From contig QJPP01001422.1 of NCBI GenBank assembly GCA_003996215.1, forward strand, positions 186,001 to 250,000: 64,000 nucleotides of DNA, in the 5' to 3' direction. The number at the start of each line of letters is the position of its first letter. Within the stretch, counting starts at the first letter, position 1. The notes beneath the pieces were generated by a model. The model was not told where the DNA came from. It did no database searches and was given only the letters and a program-made list of their open reading frames with translations. Shown one piece after another: positions 48,883 through 60,426 of the stretch. The translations under genes and the position numbers were made by a program. This stretch comes from Jaltomata sinuosa. Taxonomy: Eukaryota; Streptophyta; Magnoliopsida; Solanales; Solanaceae.

Positions 48883-50371
48883 CTGATTTATCCTTCGTTT
48901 TAACTCATTATTTTCACCCAAAAAGAACTGAAAATCAGAGGTAAAGTCCCTAAATAATCCATGGACCTTGATCCTTTCAATTCGGAAGTTTAACGGAAGT
49001 TCCTCTACGTCGCGAGCTCATCGTCGTGGTATAGTTTTCTCGTCGTTTTGGCTCCGTTTGTTGCTACTGCAAGGAGGCAGTTCGTGGGACTTATATTTTT
49101 ATGGTATTATCATTTGATTATCGGAAGTTAAGGGTTCTAAATCCTCGACTCATTCTTAATTTGATCTTTAGAATCAATTCCAAGGAGAACTTATTGTTAT
49201 CGGCATGTTTGTCGTGTTTTCTTGCCGTATATTGTTACAGCTCGTGGTGGGTCCTTATAACAGCATGTTTATCTTGGTATTTCAAAGCTTTTTGTTGAGG
49301 TAACCTTCCTCCTACGACCCTCCTTCATTATTATATGTTCTAGTATTGTTTTATGGATTTCTGTGCCCCGAAATGGTATTTTGGATTTGTGGCTTTGGAC
49401 AGCCCCTTTATCTTGTTATGTTTGGTTATTGTTGTGGTGTTCTGGTTATGGTAAGGTCCTGGAGGGATTGGGAAATTGTGCGATTCTTTTTGGGATCACA
49501 TACGATAGTGTTTGGATTGGACAAACGTGATGTATGCCTTGAAATAGTGCCTTGGGAGCTCGTCGCTCCTTGGAGATGTGGTTAACATATTGTTGTTGGA
49601 TTTAACTGCCATTTGTTATTGTTATTGGAATCATTTTTATGCTTTGGAGTTGGCTGGTGACATTAACACCTTATCAATTGGCTATGGCTCGTTCTTGCAG
49701 CCTTGTCGATTCTAGCAATTGTTCCATTACCTTGGTTGGTCAGGCTTCATAGAGACTCCTTTGGGGCTTCAGTTGAAAGTATTTGTTTTTTGTGATTCAG
49801 AGCTTCCTGGAGCAGTTCGAGCCTGGACGACGCCGTTCCCGCAGCTAGTTATCGGATGACAGGTAGGTTATGGTTTTCCCCTATCTAGACTCTGCGTATA
49901 TAGGCTATAACTGCATTAATTAGCATCCTTGGATGGGTTGTTATAGGTTGGTACCCCAGACCTTGTCCACCTTGTTCGTCCGTTATTTCATGCGTTGATT
50001 GTAGTATTCGTGTAGTATTGTATATTACCCTTGTGGTCCTGTGTGGCCTTGTATTGACTCTGGAACATAGATGGTGGGCTATTTGGGAATATCCGTGAGT
50101 CCCGGATATAGAGATTATACTTTTAGGCTGGTTATGTTTGCTGAGTAGCTATTGGGCCTGTGCAGGGCTTATAGGAATTGTTGTGAGCCGTTGGGCTACT
50201 TTTATATTTGTGTGCGAGCATATCATCCATAAGAAAGGTTTTCCCCTGCATGTTTTTACAGTTTTGGCTGCGAGCCACTACTGACAGTTTTCCTAGATCT
50301 GCATGGCCCTGGGGGCCCTTTTTGGTACTATTGATGATAGAAAAGGGGATTTTTTGATGTTTTCACACTGA

Positions 50372-50555
50372 TTTTATTACTGGTACTAGTCTCTGCGGGG
50401 CAGAGCACCAGACTTGATTTTATTACTGATACTAGTCTCTGCGTGGCAGAGCACCAAACTTAATTTTATTACTGATACTAGTCTCTGCGGGGCAGAGCAC
50501 CAGACTTGATTTTATTACAGATACTAGTCTCTGCAAGGCGGAGCACTAGACTTGA
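50372..50555. repeat. 46-bp tandem repeat, 4 units, C 3' LTR
   Basis: Same four-unit array as at 43035-43218, with single-base differences between partners. Confidence 0.88.
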
Positions 50556-53500
50556 TTTACTACAGTTTTAGACCCGGTTACGCTCGGGCAACCTTGGAGG
50601 GGTTTTTGAGGAATTTTATACTACTTTAGTCCTAGACAGGGTCTGGGCATGCATATTTGAGACTGGGTCTCTATCTTGATCCCGGACTTGCTTCCGGATG
50701 ACATGTCTTGATACTGAGTTTTAGTATGGGGTCGGGGACCTCCATGGACCTTGCCGCTCCGGGCCTGGGGCTTCGGGCTGCGTGTGCCGGAGGGAAGGGT
50801 ATACGGTGGAGTAGAGGTATCCAGGCTGAGTCCTTCCATGGAACTTGCCTGCTGGGCCCGATTGGCACCGGAGGAGGTACATACCGAGGTTCTATTTCAT
50901 ATCATATCATATCATGCATTGGATTCCACCCTTTTTTGCTGTGTGTTCAGTGTACGCTCCGGTAGTATGGGATGCCGGAGGGTTTGCTTTCACTTGATTG
51001 TGTTCCTTGGTTGTATGGGCGGCCGTTGGGACTATAGGTAGTCTATATTTACTCCTGTCTTTATTTAGAGCTTGTCTTGGCACCCGGTTCTTGAAAGATT
51101 AGTGATGGCTAGCCTGTTGAGGCTTTGGTTGTGGGATTTTTGATTATTCAGAGGGCTTTGGAGTCCTATCTTATTGAGGCACTTTTGTGTGGCCTTCTGA
51201 GCAGAGTGTGAGACTCTGGTTCTATTCTTGTGGGAAGCTGAGTGGTATCTCTCGGTTATTGTGGCCTAGTTATTTCATCCTAGGGTTGTACTTGTGAGGT
51301 GATTCCCTGGTTATGCTATCATATGATTGGATTGGTGTTATGATTTCCTTATACTGGTTAATTCCATTTTGAGTATGTTAGACTGCTCTCCGTCTTTTCC
51401 TTCCACTTGAGGTTACCGGTATACCGCTATTTTCTCAACTCTCTCTCTACTTACTTATATTGTTGTGCAAGGACTCCAGGTGCGTTCTCCTTTCCTTCAC
51501 CTGTGTTTCTTAGTAATTGTATCTCTATGCTAGCATGTGTTACTTGAAGCTCTTGGTTATAGATGATCTGTGCCAGCTCCTTGTGCCTTACTTATTGCCT
51601 CAGTGACTGCTTTCTTGCTATTTGTTACTTACTGCTTTTATATCTTATATGCGCTCAGTCGGCCTATGATACCTACTGAGTACCCGTGGTTTTGGTGCTC
51701 ATACTACACTTCTGCACTTTTTTGTGCAGATATTAGCTGAGCTTTCGCCGTTGATCACGTTGGAGACTCGTGTAACTTTTGGATCTTTGAGACTAGGGTG
51801 AGCGCCTGACGGTCGGGGCTTGTCTACATCTCATCTGTTGTACTGTTGCTCCTTGTACTTTCTGAGGCAATTTATGTTGTATTTTGTTACTACTAGCACT
51901 TGTATCCTATTAGAAGCTTCTATACTATTGATACCAAGTCTTGGGGTTGGTGTAGTTTCCTTTATGTATTTATATTCGAGTTTTGCTTTCGCTTATTTCT
52001 GCTTGCTGGTGCATTTTGGTTAGGTAGTAGCCCATTACTAACCCTTTTAGGCTACGGAAATTGGTTCGCCTACTGGGGGATTGTAGGTGGCATCATGACT
52101 TGAGAAATCGGGTTGGGACAATATATGAAATTTATTATTTGTGGGACTAATTATATTGCATCTCAAATTAACACAATATTTAATGTATACATAACATCTA
52201 TGAGATACGCTTTATATTATTTAATTCATATGTATGTATGAAGTAGTCGTTTTCCTCTTATGGTAAAATAAAGTTTTTCATAATGATATTTTTTTTATCT
52301 CAATACTGACTTATATTTCAAGAAAATATTTTATCGGCAGACCCATAATCTCCTCTAGAATTTACCTCAAAGCTACATATGCAGGTGGCAAGGACATCGA
52401 GCGTCCAGTTTCTCAAAATAGTAAATTATTCTGACAAATTATCAATATGATGATCCAAAGCTATCGAGATTTTTAGTGACAACTCTCATAAGGGCTCTTT
52501 GCGGTGACAAAAGTCATTTTCTCAAGTGAAAACTGCATCTTAATTTCATATTTTTGGAGACTATTTTATTTGGTAAGACTTGAATTTCTAGTATGTTTTA
52601 TTTTTTTGTTTGAAACTAATTATGGCTGGTATTAGATTACAAACTTACGTTAATTTCTTGACATGAGATCACTGTTTTATTTGATATCAAACTTATTATC
52701 TTGCCATTACATAATTATTTGGTTGATTAATGATATATTATATATGGGATTGATTATTTGTGGGACTAATTATAATGCATCTCAAGTTAACACAATATTT
52801 AATGTATACATAACATCTATGAGATCAGGTTTTTATTATTTCACTCGTATGTATGTATGTATGAAGTAGTCATTTTCATCTTATGGTAAAATAAGGTTTT
52901 TCATAATAATTTTATTTATCTCAATACTGACTTATATTTCAAGAAAATATTTTATCGGCATACCCATAATCTCCTCTAGAATTTACCTCAAAGCTACATA
53001 TATGTCACGACCCAACTTATCGGGTCGTGCAGCCGCCTACTCTAACTACCTAGATAGACGAACCCTCACCACCCAATCCAACAGGTAAATGCGGAATTAC
53101 AAGTAAAACTATAAAAATCTTCCCTTTAAACCATGAAAACATTTACAATCCTTAATGCGGAAAACCTTCTTTAAATACAACACCCTCACTAGGACCTAGT
53201 CTAAGCAAGTACAAGATCTACTATAGGAGTGAAACAGAAATATAAGAGGACACAACTCCCACCATGGAAACTGTCACGACCCAACTACCGGGACGTGCGG
53301 GCACCTACTCTAATCCACCTAGATAGGAGAACCTTTGCTACCCGAACTAAAAGGCATAGCGGAAAAGAACATAAATCATGAAATAAAATCCTTTTTAATA
53401 CATGCAACTTCCTTTATAAAATTTTCAGAAAAATAAACGACTTAAAGAACTTGCGAAAAAATATTTAAAATATGAGACAACCCTCCTTAGAACCTAGCCT

Positions 53501-53823
53501 AAGCCGGTACAAGAGATACTACAAGATGATACAAAAATGAAGAAGACACAACTCCCACCATAGAAGCAAGAAGTAGGAGCTGCTGGAGAATCACCGTCAT
53601 CCTGAACCTGTGAAATATCACCAACCCTGCAACCAAACTATACCCAAAAAGGTATAGCAAGAGTAGAATCAGTACAAACACACGTACTGATAGTCATCAT
53701 TGGTCGACCCGAATCCACTCCTACCATCATATAAGAAATCAAGGTAAATACATAAGTCAAGTACTTCTACCTGTCAACATACACCATTATCAAAATCCAC
53801 TTCGGGACCAACCTTCCTATCCC

Positions 53824-54058
53824 TTAGACTTCCCAAGTCACCTTGTCACCTAGACATCCCAAGTCACCTTGACACCTAGACTTCTCAAGTCACTTTAACC
53901 CTCAGACTTCCCAAGTCACCTTAACACCCAGATTTCTCAAGTCACACTAACTCTTAGACTTCCCAAGTCACATTTATCACCTAGACTTCTCAAGTCACAC
54001 TTACCATTAGACTTCCCAAGTCACATTTATCACCTAGACTTCCCAAGTCACACTTAAC
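53824..54058. repeat. 26-bp tandem repeat, 9 units
   Basis: cttcccaagtcac recurs every 26-27 bp, with caagtca at about 53834, 53860, 53886, 53912, 53938, 53964, 53991, 54017 and 54044. Absent from the two plus-strand family A LTRs; about four units in the G LTR. Confidence 0.88.
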
Positions 54059-54787
54059 ATTGCCAACATCTATGCCCATACACGGACTACCATTTTCTTA
54101 CCCAAGTCAACCGCTATGACTCAACAACTCGGAGTAAAGCCCACTACTTGGTGTCATAGACCACATCCTTTATACCGTCACCTACTAGTACAAAACTGCA
54201 CCCAAGGACCCCCAGGGCTATAGTCAACAAGTAACAACAACCAACATCATAACCAGACGACAAGTCTCATCCTTTGCTTATCAACCGCATGTAATAAGTC
54301 TAACTGACCTTGACAATTCTTAGTGACAATAACATACACTCTTTTTACATAACCCAGACCAAATCAGGATCCCTAGGACATCATCTACACTAATAACATG
54401 CGACCTCGGTTCACAGAAGAACCACCTTGTCACTTAAGTACACTAACCCGGCCCTTCAAGGACCAACTATGCACCAAATAATAATAAATCTCGGTCCTCT
54501 CAGGAACCCAACATGCAAAGAACAAATAGTACACCCGCACTGAGTAAAGCAGTACAACATATAGTAAACTTGACATTTACCCTTTTTATGTAGCCCGAAC
54601 CCACCCTAGGATCCCCTCTAAGAAACACCTAAGTGTTAACATGCAACCCGATCTACACCAATACCAAACTCATGAATCAATACAATGATAACCTGGCCTC
54701 TCAAGGACCATATGCACAATCAGAATTCATAAACACAATCCGGTCCATTCAGGAAACAATTATTAAAAATATAGCAATACAATAAAG

Positions 54788-54982
54788 TAAACCCGTACCA
54801 GGCGTGGTACCCGAGCCAACCAAATAGTAACATATACCAGACGTGGTACCCGAGCCAACCAAATAGTAACCTGTACCAGGTATGGTACCCGATCCAACCA
54901 AATACTAACCTGTACCAGTCGTGGTACCCGAGCCAACCAAATAGTAACCTGTACCAGGCGTGGTACCCGAGCTAACCGAATG
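54788..54982. repeat. GGTACC minisatellite, 5 units
   Basis: Minus-strand version of the family A repeat: ccaggcgtggtacccgagcc in five units of about 40 bp. Confidence 0.85.
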
Positions 54983-56046
54983 TCACACAGAAATCCAATA
55001 GTCAACAACAATGAACAACAACACACTTGTAAACCAACAAGCAATAACAACTAGTTCATTTCACAAGATTGACAACCGGACCATTAGACATTCATAAATC
55101 ATTCCTTATGCATGCAATTCATACAACACCAAGAGATAATACATCTACACCTATAACATATTAGGGACCCATAACAATCACCTAAGTGTTCAATATGTCA
55201 TCTCGGTCTATACTAAGACCAATCCCACACTTAAGTTCAGCTACCCAGCCTCTTACAGGCCAAAATGCAATTATCCCAGTTTCAATTATTAACCCAGTCC
55301 ACTTATGGGACCATCAACAAACATGACCAATAATGTAGGATTAGATCCGCCGAAAGACAAATACCCAGCTCATCATATTAAACACATATAATCGTTTTCA
55401 TCTAATCCGGACTCCTTCCCTGAAAATTAAGTGCGTTCTAGGGATTTCACCCATGACAATACAAACTCCAGACCCTGCCTGTTCATCTCATTTACGTTAT
55501 TTAAATATTTCCGAGAACCCACTACAAATTAGCAAATCCCTCATCCCACGAATATTACCGGTTCCCCGAACCTACCCAACCATTTAGTTTCTCGGAGTCT
55601 AGCATCCCACAGAATCTAACAAGTAAAAAAATTACACCTGAATGAACATGTCTCCCCGACCCTATCATTCCCTATTTAATCAATAGGCAAACCAATATAA
55701 TAATCATCCAGACTCCATGCCCGAAGACCTATAACATGAATTCTCCCGTCAATCTACACAACAGTATGAAATAAAAATACGTCAAAAGTCTACTCAATGA
55801 AAACCTAGCCAACCTGGACGCCAAGCAGCTGCAAGGATGCATATCTGGCTCCGTGAAGGCATTCCCGGCGGAATGATGGTTCTGAAATCTACTTTTTCGC
55901 GTCCCTTTAGCCACAATCCCTCATCCCCATGGTTCCCAAATCTTGGAGCAGCATATGAGGGTTTTTGGAGAAACCATCGTATGTTTCCCAACCGAGGAGG
56001 AGAAATATTTTATTAAAATCACGTTCTGAGGCTACTGACTCCCGTT

Positions 56047-56122
56047 ATTCCGCTATAGCGGATGGCCTTCCACCATAGAGGTTCCACTAAAGCGGATAAA
56101 ATACCGCTATAGCAGAGTGACA
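56047..56122. repeat. Palindrome cluster in the solo LTR
   Basis: ccgctatagcgg, ctaaagcgg and ccgctatagcag within 80 bp, near the LTR start on the minus strand. Confidence 0.65.
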
Positions 56123-57239
56123 TCAGCCCAAATGATTTCCAAAAATCTGAAATTTTTTGTCACGTCACCCCACTTAATACCAAAAATATTTTGATTCATT
56201 TTCGAAATTTCATGACGTCGTGGTTCCTGAAATAATGACGAATCTGGTTGTTACAGGAACAAAAGTAGAAACTGTTGGAGAATCGCCGCCATCCTGTACC
56301 TATGAAACATCACCGACCCTACAATCAGACTATACCCAAAAAGGTATAGCAAGAGTAGAATCAGTACAAACACACCTACGGGTAGGTATCATCAGTCGAC
56401 CCGAATCCATTCCATACCATCATATAAAATCAAGGAAAAATGTGCAATTAATTATAATATTTTAGCCCCTCAACATCCACCCTTACCAAAAATCCGACAT
56501 CAACCCCTGCTTTCCTGTTTTTTCCGCTACCAACTTCACCACCATAAGACCTTGCACCCTGATCCTTAGGACTTCCCAAGTCACACTAACCCTTAGACTT
56601 TCTAAGTCACCTTAACCCTTAGAATTCCCATGTCAGCTTAACTCTTAGACTTCCCAAGTCACCTTAACACTAGATCAAACCTTAGGTCGAGCCCGGACTA
56701 CACCTCCGTGGCTCAAGCCAACCCCTATGACTATATAATCAGAAATAAACCAACTAACCGCCCAACTAGTCCAACTACAATTATGGGGCTACTTGCAAGT
56801 TTCTGGACCTCTCAAGGATCCCTAGGGTAGTTCCCAACATAATACTAATATCCAACAATACACTCCAGACTACCCGTCTACCTCCTAACTCCCATCACAT
56901 GGAACAGGTCTAACCCTCATTTAACAATGACAATTAACCAACAATTTGACTAGATCATGAGTCTCTCCCTTAGCTTATCAACCACATGAAACCAATTAAC
57001 AGCCAATGAAAAAATCGTGATAAAAACATATGTCCTTTTCACACAACCCACACCCACCAAGGTTCCCTAGGAAATAACTATGTTCTTAACATGTATTCCC
57101 GATCTACACTAAGACCAACTTCACACTTAAATATAATAACCTGACCTCTCATGGACAATACGCAAAAATCACAAATCAAGAATTCAACCCGGTCCACTTA
57201 TAGAACTATCAAAGGAATACAATTAATGCAAGTAAAGTA

Positions 57240-57400
57240 AACCCGTACCAGGCGTAGTACCCAAGCCAACCATTATGAATCCCGTACCAGGTGTGGTACT
57301 GGAGCCAACCAAATGGTATCCCATACCAGGCGTGGTACCAGGCGTGGTACCCGAGCCAACCAATATGCAACTTGTACTAAGCATGGTACCCGAGGAAATC
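57240..57400. repeat. GGTACC minisatellite, ~4 units, G LTR
   Basis: Units such as ccaggtgtggtactggagcc, with one internal duplication of ccaggcgtggta near 57327-57351. Confidence 0.8.
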
Positions 57401-58539
57401 TAAGGTCACACCAAATCCAATGAATCAACAAACTATGAACAAAAGCATACTTGTAAGACAACAAGCAACCAAACAAGTTCATTTCACAAGACTGATAACC
57501 GGATAAGTAGACATTCATAACCTCATTACCTAAGCATGAAACTCACACAATACTAAGCTATAGTACATGAACACATATTGCATATTGGGAATATCAATAA
57601 CCATCACCTACCCCAACCCCAGATTCGTAGACTCAACCCTGAAATCCTGTCCGAAGACTCAATTCCCCATTTTCACCCACTTTAGACACATAACAAGTAG
57701 CTACATAAATTCTGAACTTCTCCTAATACAGATACAATTTGGGGAAAACATCCCCTAACCTTGGTACTTCAACCATACTTGCTATTCTATCCTTTATACC
57801 AAATTATTTCTAAAGACTCCCTCCTTACTAGATATTTACTACACCAAAGCATTTTTGGTTCCCTGAACCTTCCTGACCCTCTAGTCCCTGAAGTCTACGA
57901 TCCCATATCAAATAATAATAATAACCATAAACAACCCAAAATATGACAACACATTATCCCCACTAATCCATTTCTTAGTTCAACCAATCAAACTCCGTGC
58001 CCGAAGGCCTAAGCATGGTTTCTCCTTTCCATCTATACAATAATACAAAATGAAAGCAGGTCAATATCTACTCAAGGTTAAGAAACCTAGCGTACCTGGA
58101 CACCAAGTAGCTGCATGATGCATTTTTTGGCTCCATGAAGGCGTTCCCTGATGATTGACAAGCCTAAATCCACAGTTTCACATCCTTTTAGTCGGAATCC
58201 CTCCTTCCCATAGGTCCCAAGCCTTGGAGCAGCCTAGGAGGGTTTTTGGAGTAACCCTCATACACTTTTCAACTGAGGAGGAGAAGTTCTTTTTATTAAA
58301 AAAATACATACACCATGTGCCTCCCATTATTCCGCTATAGCGGATGGCTGCCCACTACAGCGACAACACTATAGCGGAGAAAAGTCTGTTGTAGGGAGTG
58401 ACGTCATCCCAGTTCAATTTAAATCAAAAGTCCAAAATTTTCCACCACGTCACCCTATTTTAAAACAAAACATACTCTAGTCATTCCTAAATTTTGTGAC
58501 ATCGCAATTTCTAAAATAAAGACAGATCTTATCATTACA

Positions 58540-58889
58540 ATCGATACCAATTTACCAATCATTCATCCTCAAACGATCCCATAAAAAGGAGGGGGAGAAC
58601 TAGTTGAGAACTCTCAAAGTTCCATGTAACCGCATAATTATGATCCCATAGAAAAAATCAAACTTCCCCCCGATATTAGTCGTACTTGACCCTATTTAGC
58701 AGTAATATATGATCTCGCTCTGACGAGGAATTTTCCTCCCCTGAGGTATTCAAAAATTTATGAAGTAACCTTCCCCCAGTACTCGAGAAATCCTGGGCCT
58801 CGTAGAATGTTAGAGCAAAGGAATTTGAAAAGACCCAGAAGAAACCTTTCCTTTCCAAAAAATTAACTAACATTTGCTATAGCGGACAT
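58540..58889 (-). other. G interior next to its 3' LTR
   Basis: The first ~80 bp match the pre-LTR region of E3; the rest is not recognised. A 65-codon minus-strand ORF (58676-58873) shows no domain. A partial tgctatagcggac motif lies at about 58875-58887, just before the Athila-like insertion. The bases gacat (58885-58889) should be that element's target copy. Confidence 0.5.
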
Positions 58890-60412
58890 TGTTCGCTCCC
58901 TAGTGCACACATAAGTGTACGTGGTCGTTCAAGTAATACAGTAGATCTTGCAAGCTGAATATCGATTTCACAGGGGCTTGTTCTTAGAAATCAATCTAAC
59001 CTCAATTAATACTATTGAAGTTAAACAAATGCGATTCGTAACCAAGAGTTGAACTTTATTTTGTAACTAAAAATAAGAATTAATGATTTATGTAAAACTT
59101 TGGATTTTAAACAATATATGGAGAAATCTAGGGTCGAGGCAATCACTACACAATCATGCTTAATCATAATTTATAGCCATTGTTAAAGTTTATCATAATC
59201 GTTGGTCTACAAGGTTGATATTATAACCCGGGAATGGTCATCCTCTAAGTCATCTATCCAAATTAATCTCACAACTACATCGTTGAGCGGGGATGTGAGT
59301 CTTTAACTTGGATGCATTCATCTATCTTCCCATTTTATTAACCAAGCGGGGCATTTAGGTATATTTCTATCCTAATCGCAAATCATACTTCACAATTGCT
59401 AACCTAACAACACAAGATATGATCCACACCTCCTACGTTCTTCATTTCGTCTCTTAACTCCTCTGGTCAATTTGTTTTGAGACTTGGGTGTATCCTAAAG
59501 TTCATGACGCTTTAGAATAGTTATAATAAGAAAGTAAGAACAATCACAAGACAAGATAAACAATAAACAAACTATATTCCCATAATCAAGAAATCATGTT
59601 GTAGCCTCTACCCTAGAAAGAGAGTGTTTAGCCACTCACACTCTAATTCACGATTACAAAAGTATTGTAGTTCATACAAGAATTAAGTAAAGATAGAAAT
59701 GAGAACAAGAACCCTAAGGCAGCCTTATCCTTATGTTTTTCAATCCCAAAGTCGTTCCAAGGTGTTTTCAATTGAAACCAAGTTTCCTATTTATAGTGTG
59801 AGGCAAAATCCACTCGCCGGGAACAAGGTCCGTGATACGCTGCCCATAGCCCTGACTAGGAAGCATGTCATGCTTCCCATAGCCTTAACCAGCTGGCGTG
59901 AAATGAACTAGATGTGTTACTCCACTGGAAATTGTAATCTTCAAGCTTCCCACTTCTGTGTCACGCCTCCCATCGCGGAGGCTAGCTTCCGTGGCATGGG
60001 GGTTGGTCTTTTGACGTCCGTTTTCTCTCCTATGAACTCTTTCCACCTTGCTTTATGTTCCAATGGTTTGTAGCATGTTTGTAGGATTCAATTAGCTTCC
60101 ATAAATCCTCCAAAGGTCTCCTACAAGATCTCACAACACACATAAGTACACACAACACAACAAAGCTCATACAAGTATGCTAGAATAGGCATAGCTCAAG
60201 CTAGCAAAGCTAGTTTCCTCGTCTAAACTCTATTTGATTCTTTTAGCTCATTATTTATTCCAAATGCTACCCAAACACTATAAACAAGCACGTTAGTCAC
60301 AAAGTACACCCTTTACACACTAAATACCTCAATAGTATATCAAGTTATCCTCTAAACTAAGCTAAACGTGCAAGGGTAACACCACTTAGGTGTAGAAATA
60401 TGCCTAAGATCA
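58890..60412 (-). repeat. H 3' LTR, 1.52 kb
   Basis: In plus coordinates tgttcgctccctagtgcaca…cctaagatca; on the element strand it starts TGATCTTAGGCAT. A GC-richer block with repeated words (cttcccatagcc, ccgtggcat, gcgtga) lies at 59815-60005. No gene; one 70-codon plus-strand ORF in it is chance. Confidence 0.8.
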
Positions 60413-60426
60413 CCACCCCACACTTA
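60413..60426 (-). other. H polypurine tract
   Basis: Minus strand aagtgtggggtgg directly before the LTR start. A similar caagtgtggggtggg occurs inside the noncoding region near 61977-61990. Confidence 0.75.

Larger units (their letters stand above)
40849..52120 (+). mobile_element. C: complete LTR retrotransposon with ~3.9-kb LTRs, non-autonomous
   Basis: Both LTRs, an intact primer site and a 5-bp target duplication (atata, 40844-40848 and 52121-52125) are present. The left copy overlaps the MULE duplication, so C arrived after the MULE. The two LTRs differ by about 2-3 % in stretches compared by eye. The 3.4-kb interior has a gag remnant and degenerate sequence but no readable pol, so it was moved by enzymes supplied in trans (inference). 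The interior is shared with E5. Confidence 0.9.
48197..52120 (+). repeat. C 3' LTR, 3.92 kb
   Basis: Partner of 40849-44782 over its whole length, including the mosaic middle block and the four-unit 46-bp repeat. It ends GGTTGGGACA, a one-base change from GTGACA, before the atata target copy. Confidence 0.92.
35682..53003. repeat. Tandem array, ~620-bp unit, heavily interrupted
   Basis: The marker acctcaaagctacatatgc (with small changes) recurs at about 35758, 37274, 37894, 38514, 39135, 52365 and 52986. Uninterrupted neighbours are 620, 620, 621 and 621 bp apart. Between 39135 and 52365 the spacing is about 619 bp once the MULE, element C and their target copies are removed. About 3.5 kb of array is left: 35682-35935, 37091-39513 and 52126-53003. 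Units are AT-rich with a tatgtatgtatgtatg stretch. I find no convincing gene in them; the best-conserved block is about cctcaaag… to …ttttggagac. Confidence 0.88.
53272..56255 (-). repeat. Solo LTR (family A) nested in the G LTR
   Basis: It runs TGTCACGACCCAACTACC…CTGGTTGTTACA in plus coordinates (minus-strand LTR start TGTAACAACCAGATTCG). It is flanked by gaaac (53267-53271) and ggaac (56256-56260), a target duplication with one G/A difference. There is no internal domain, so it is a solo LTR left by LTR-LTR recombination. At 2.98 kb it is longer than the plus-strand copies, partly through a 26-bp repeat array. Confidence 0.88.
53004..58539 (-). repeat. G 3' LTR (family A), split by a solo LTR
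   Basis: About 2.55 kb once the 53272-56255 insertion is removed. The two flanks join as accatgg…aacaaaagtag, matching accatagaagcaagaagtag in the inserted copy. It carries a 26-bp repeat (about four units, 56571-56670), a GGTACC minisatellite (about 57240-57400) and a palindrome cluster with ccgctatagcgg at 58332-58343. Confidence 0.82.
53004..58889 (-). mobile_element. G: minus-strand family A element, 3' LTR and a little interior
   Basis: The LTR (53004-53271 plus 56256-58539, minus strand) ends in plus coordinates at 58539. It is followed by sequence matching the pre-LTR region of E3 (on the minus strand gatcgtttgaggatga, ggtaaattggtatc). The left end TGTCACGACCC abuts the tandem array (aagctacatata). 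A solo LTR of the same family is nested in it, and the Athila-like element cuts off the interior at 58890. Confidence 0.8.

Noticed and set aside
53824..54058. Regularly spaced 26-bp repeats that could suggest a CRISPR array
   Set aside because: Contiguous tandem repeat without unique spacers, inside a plant LTR.
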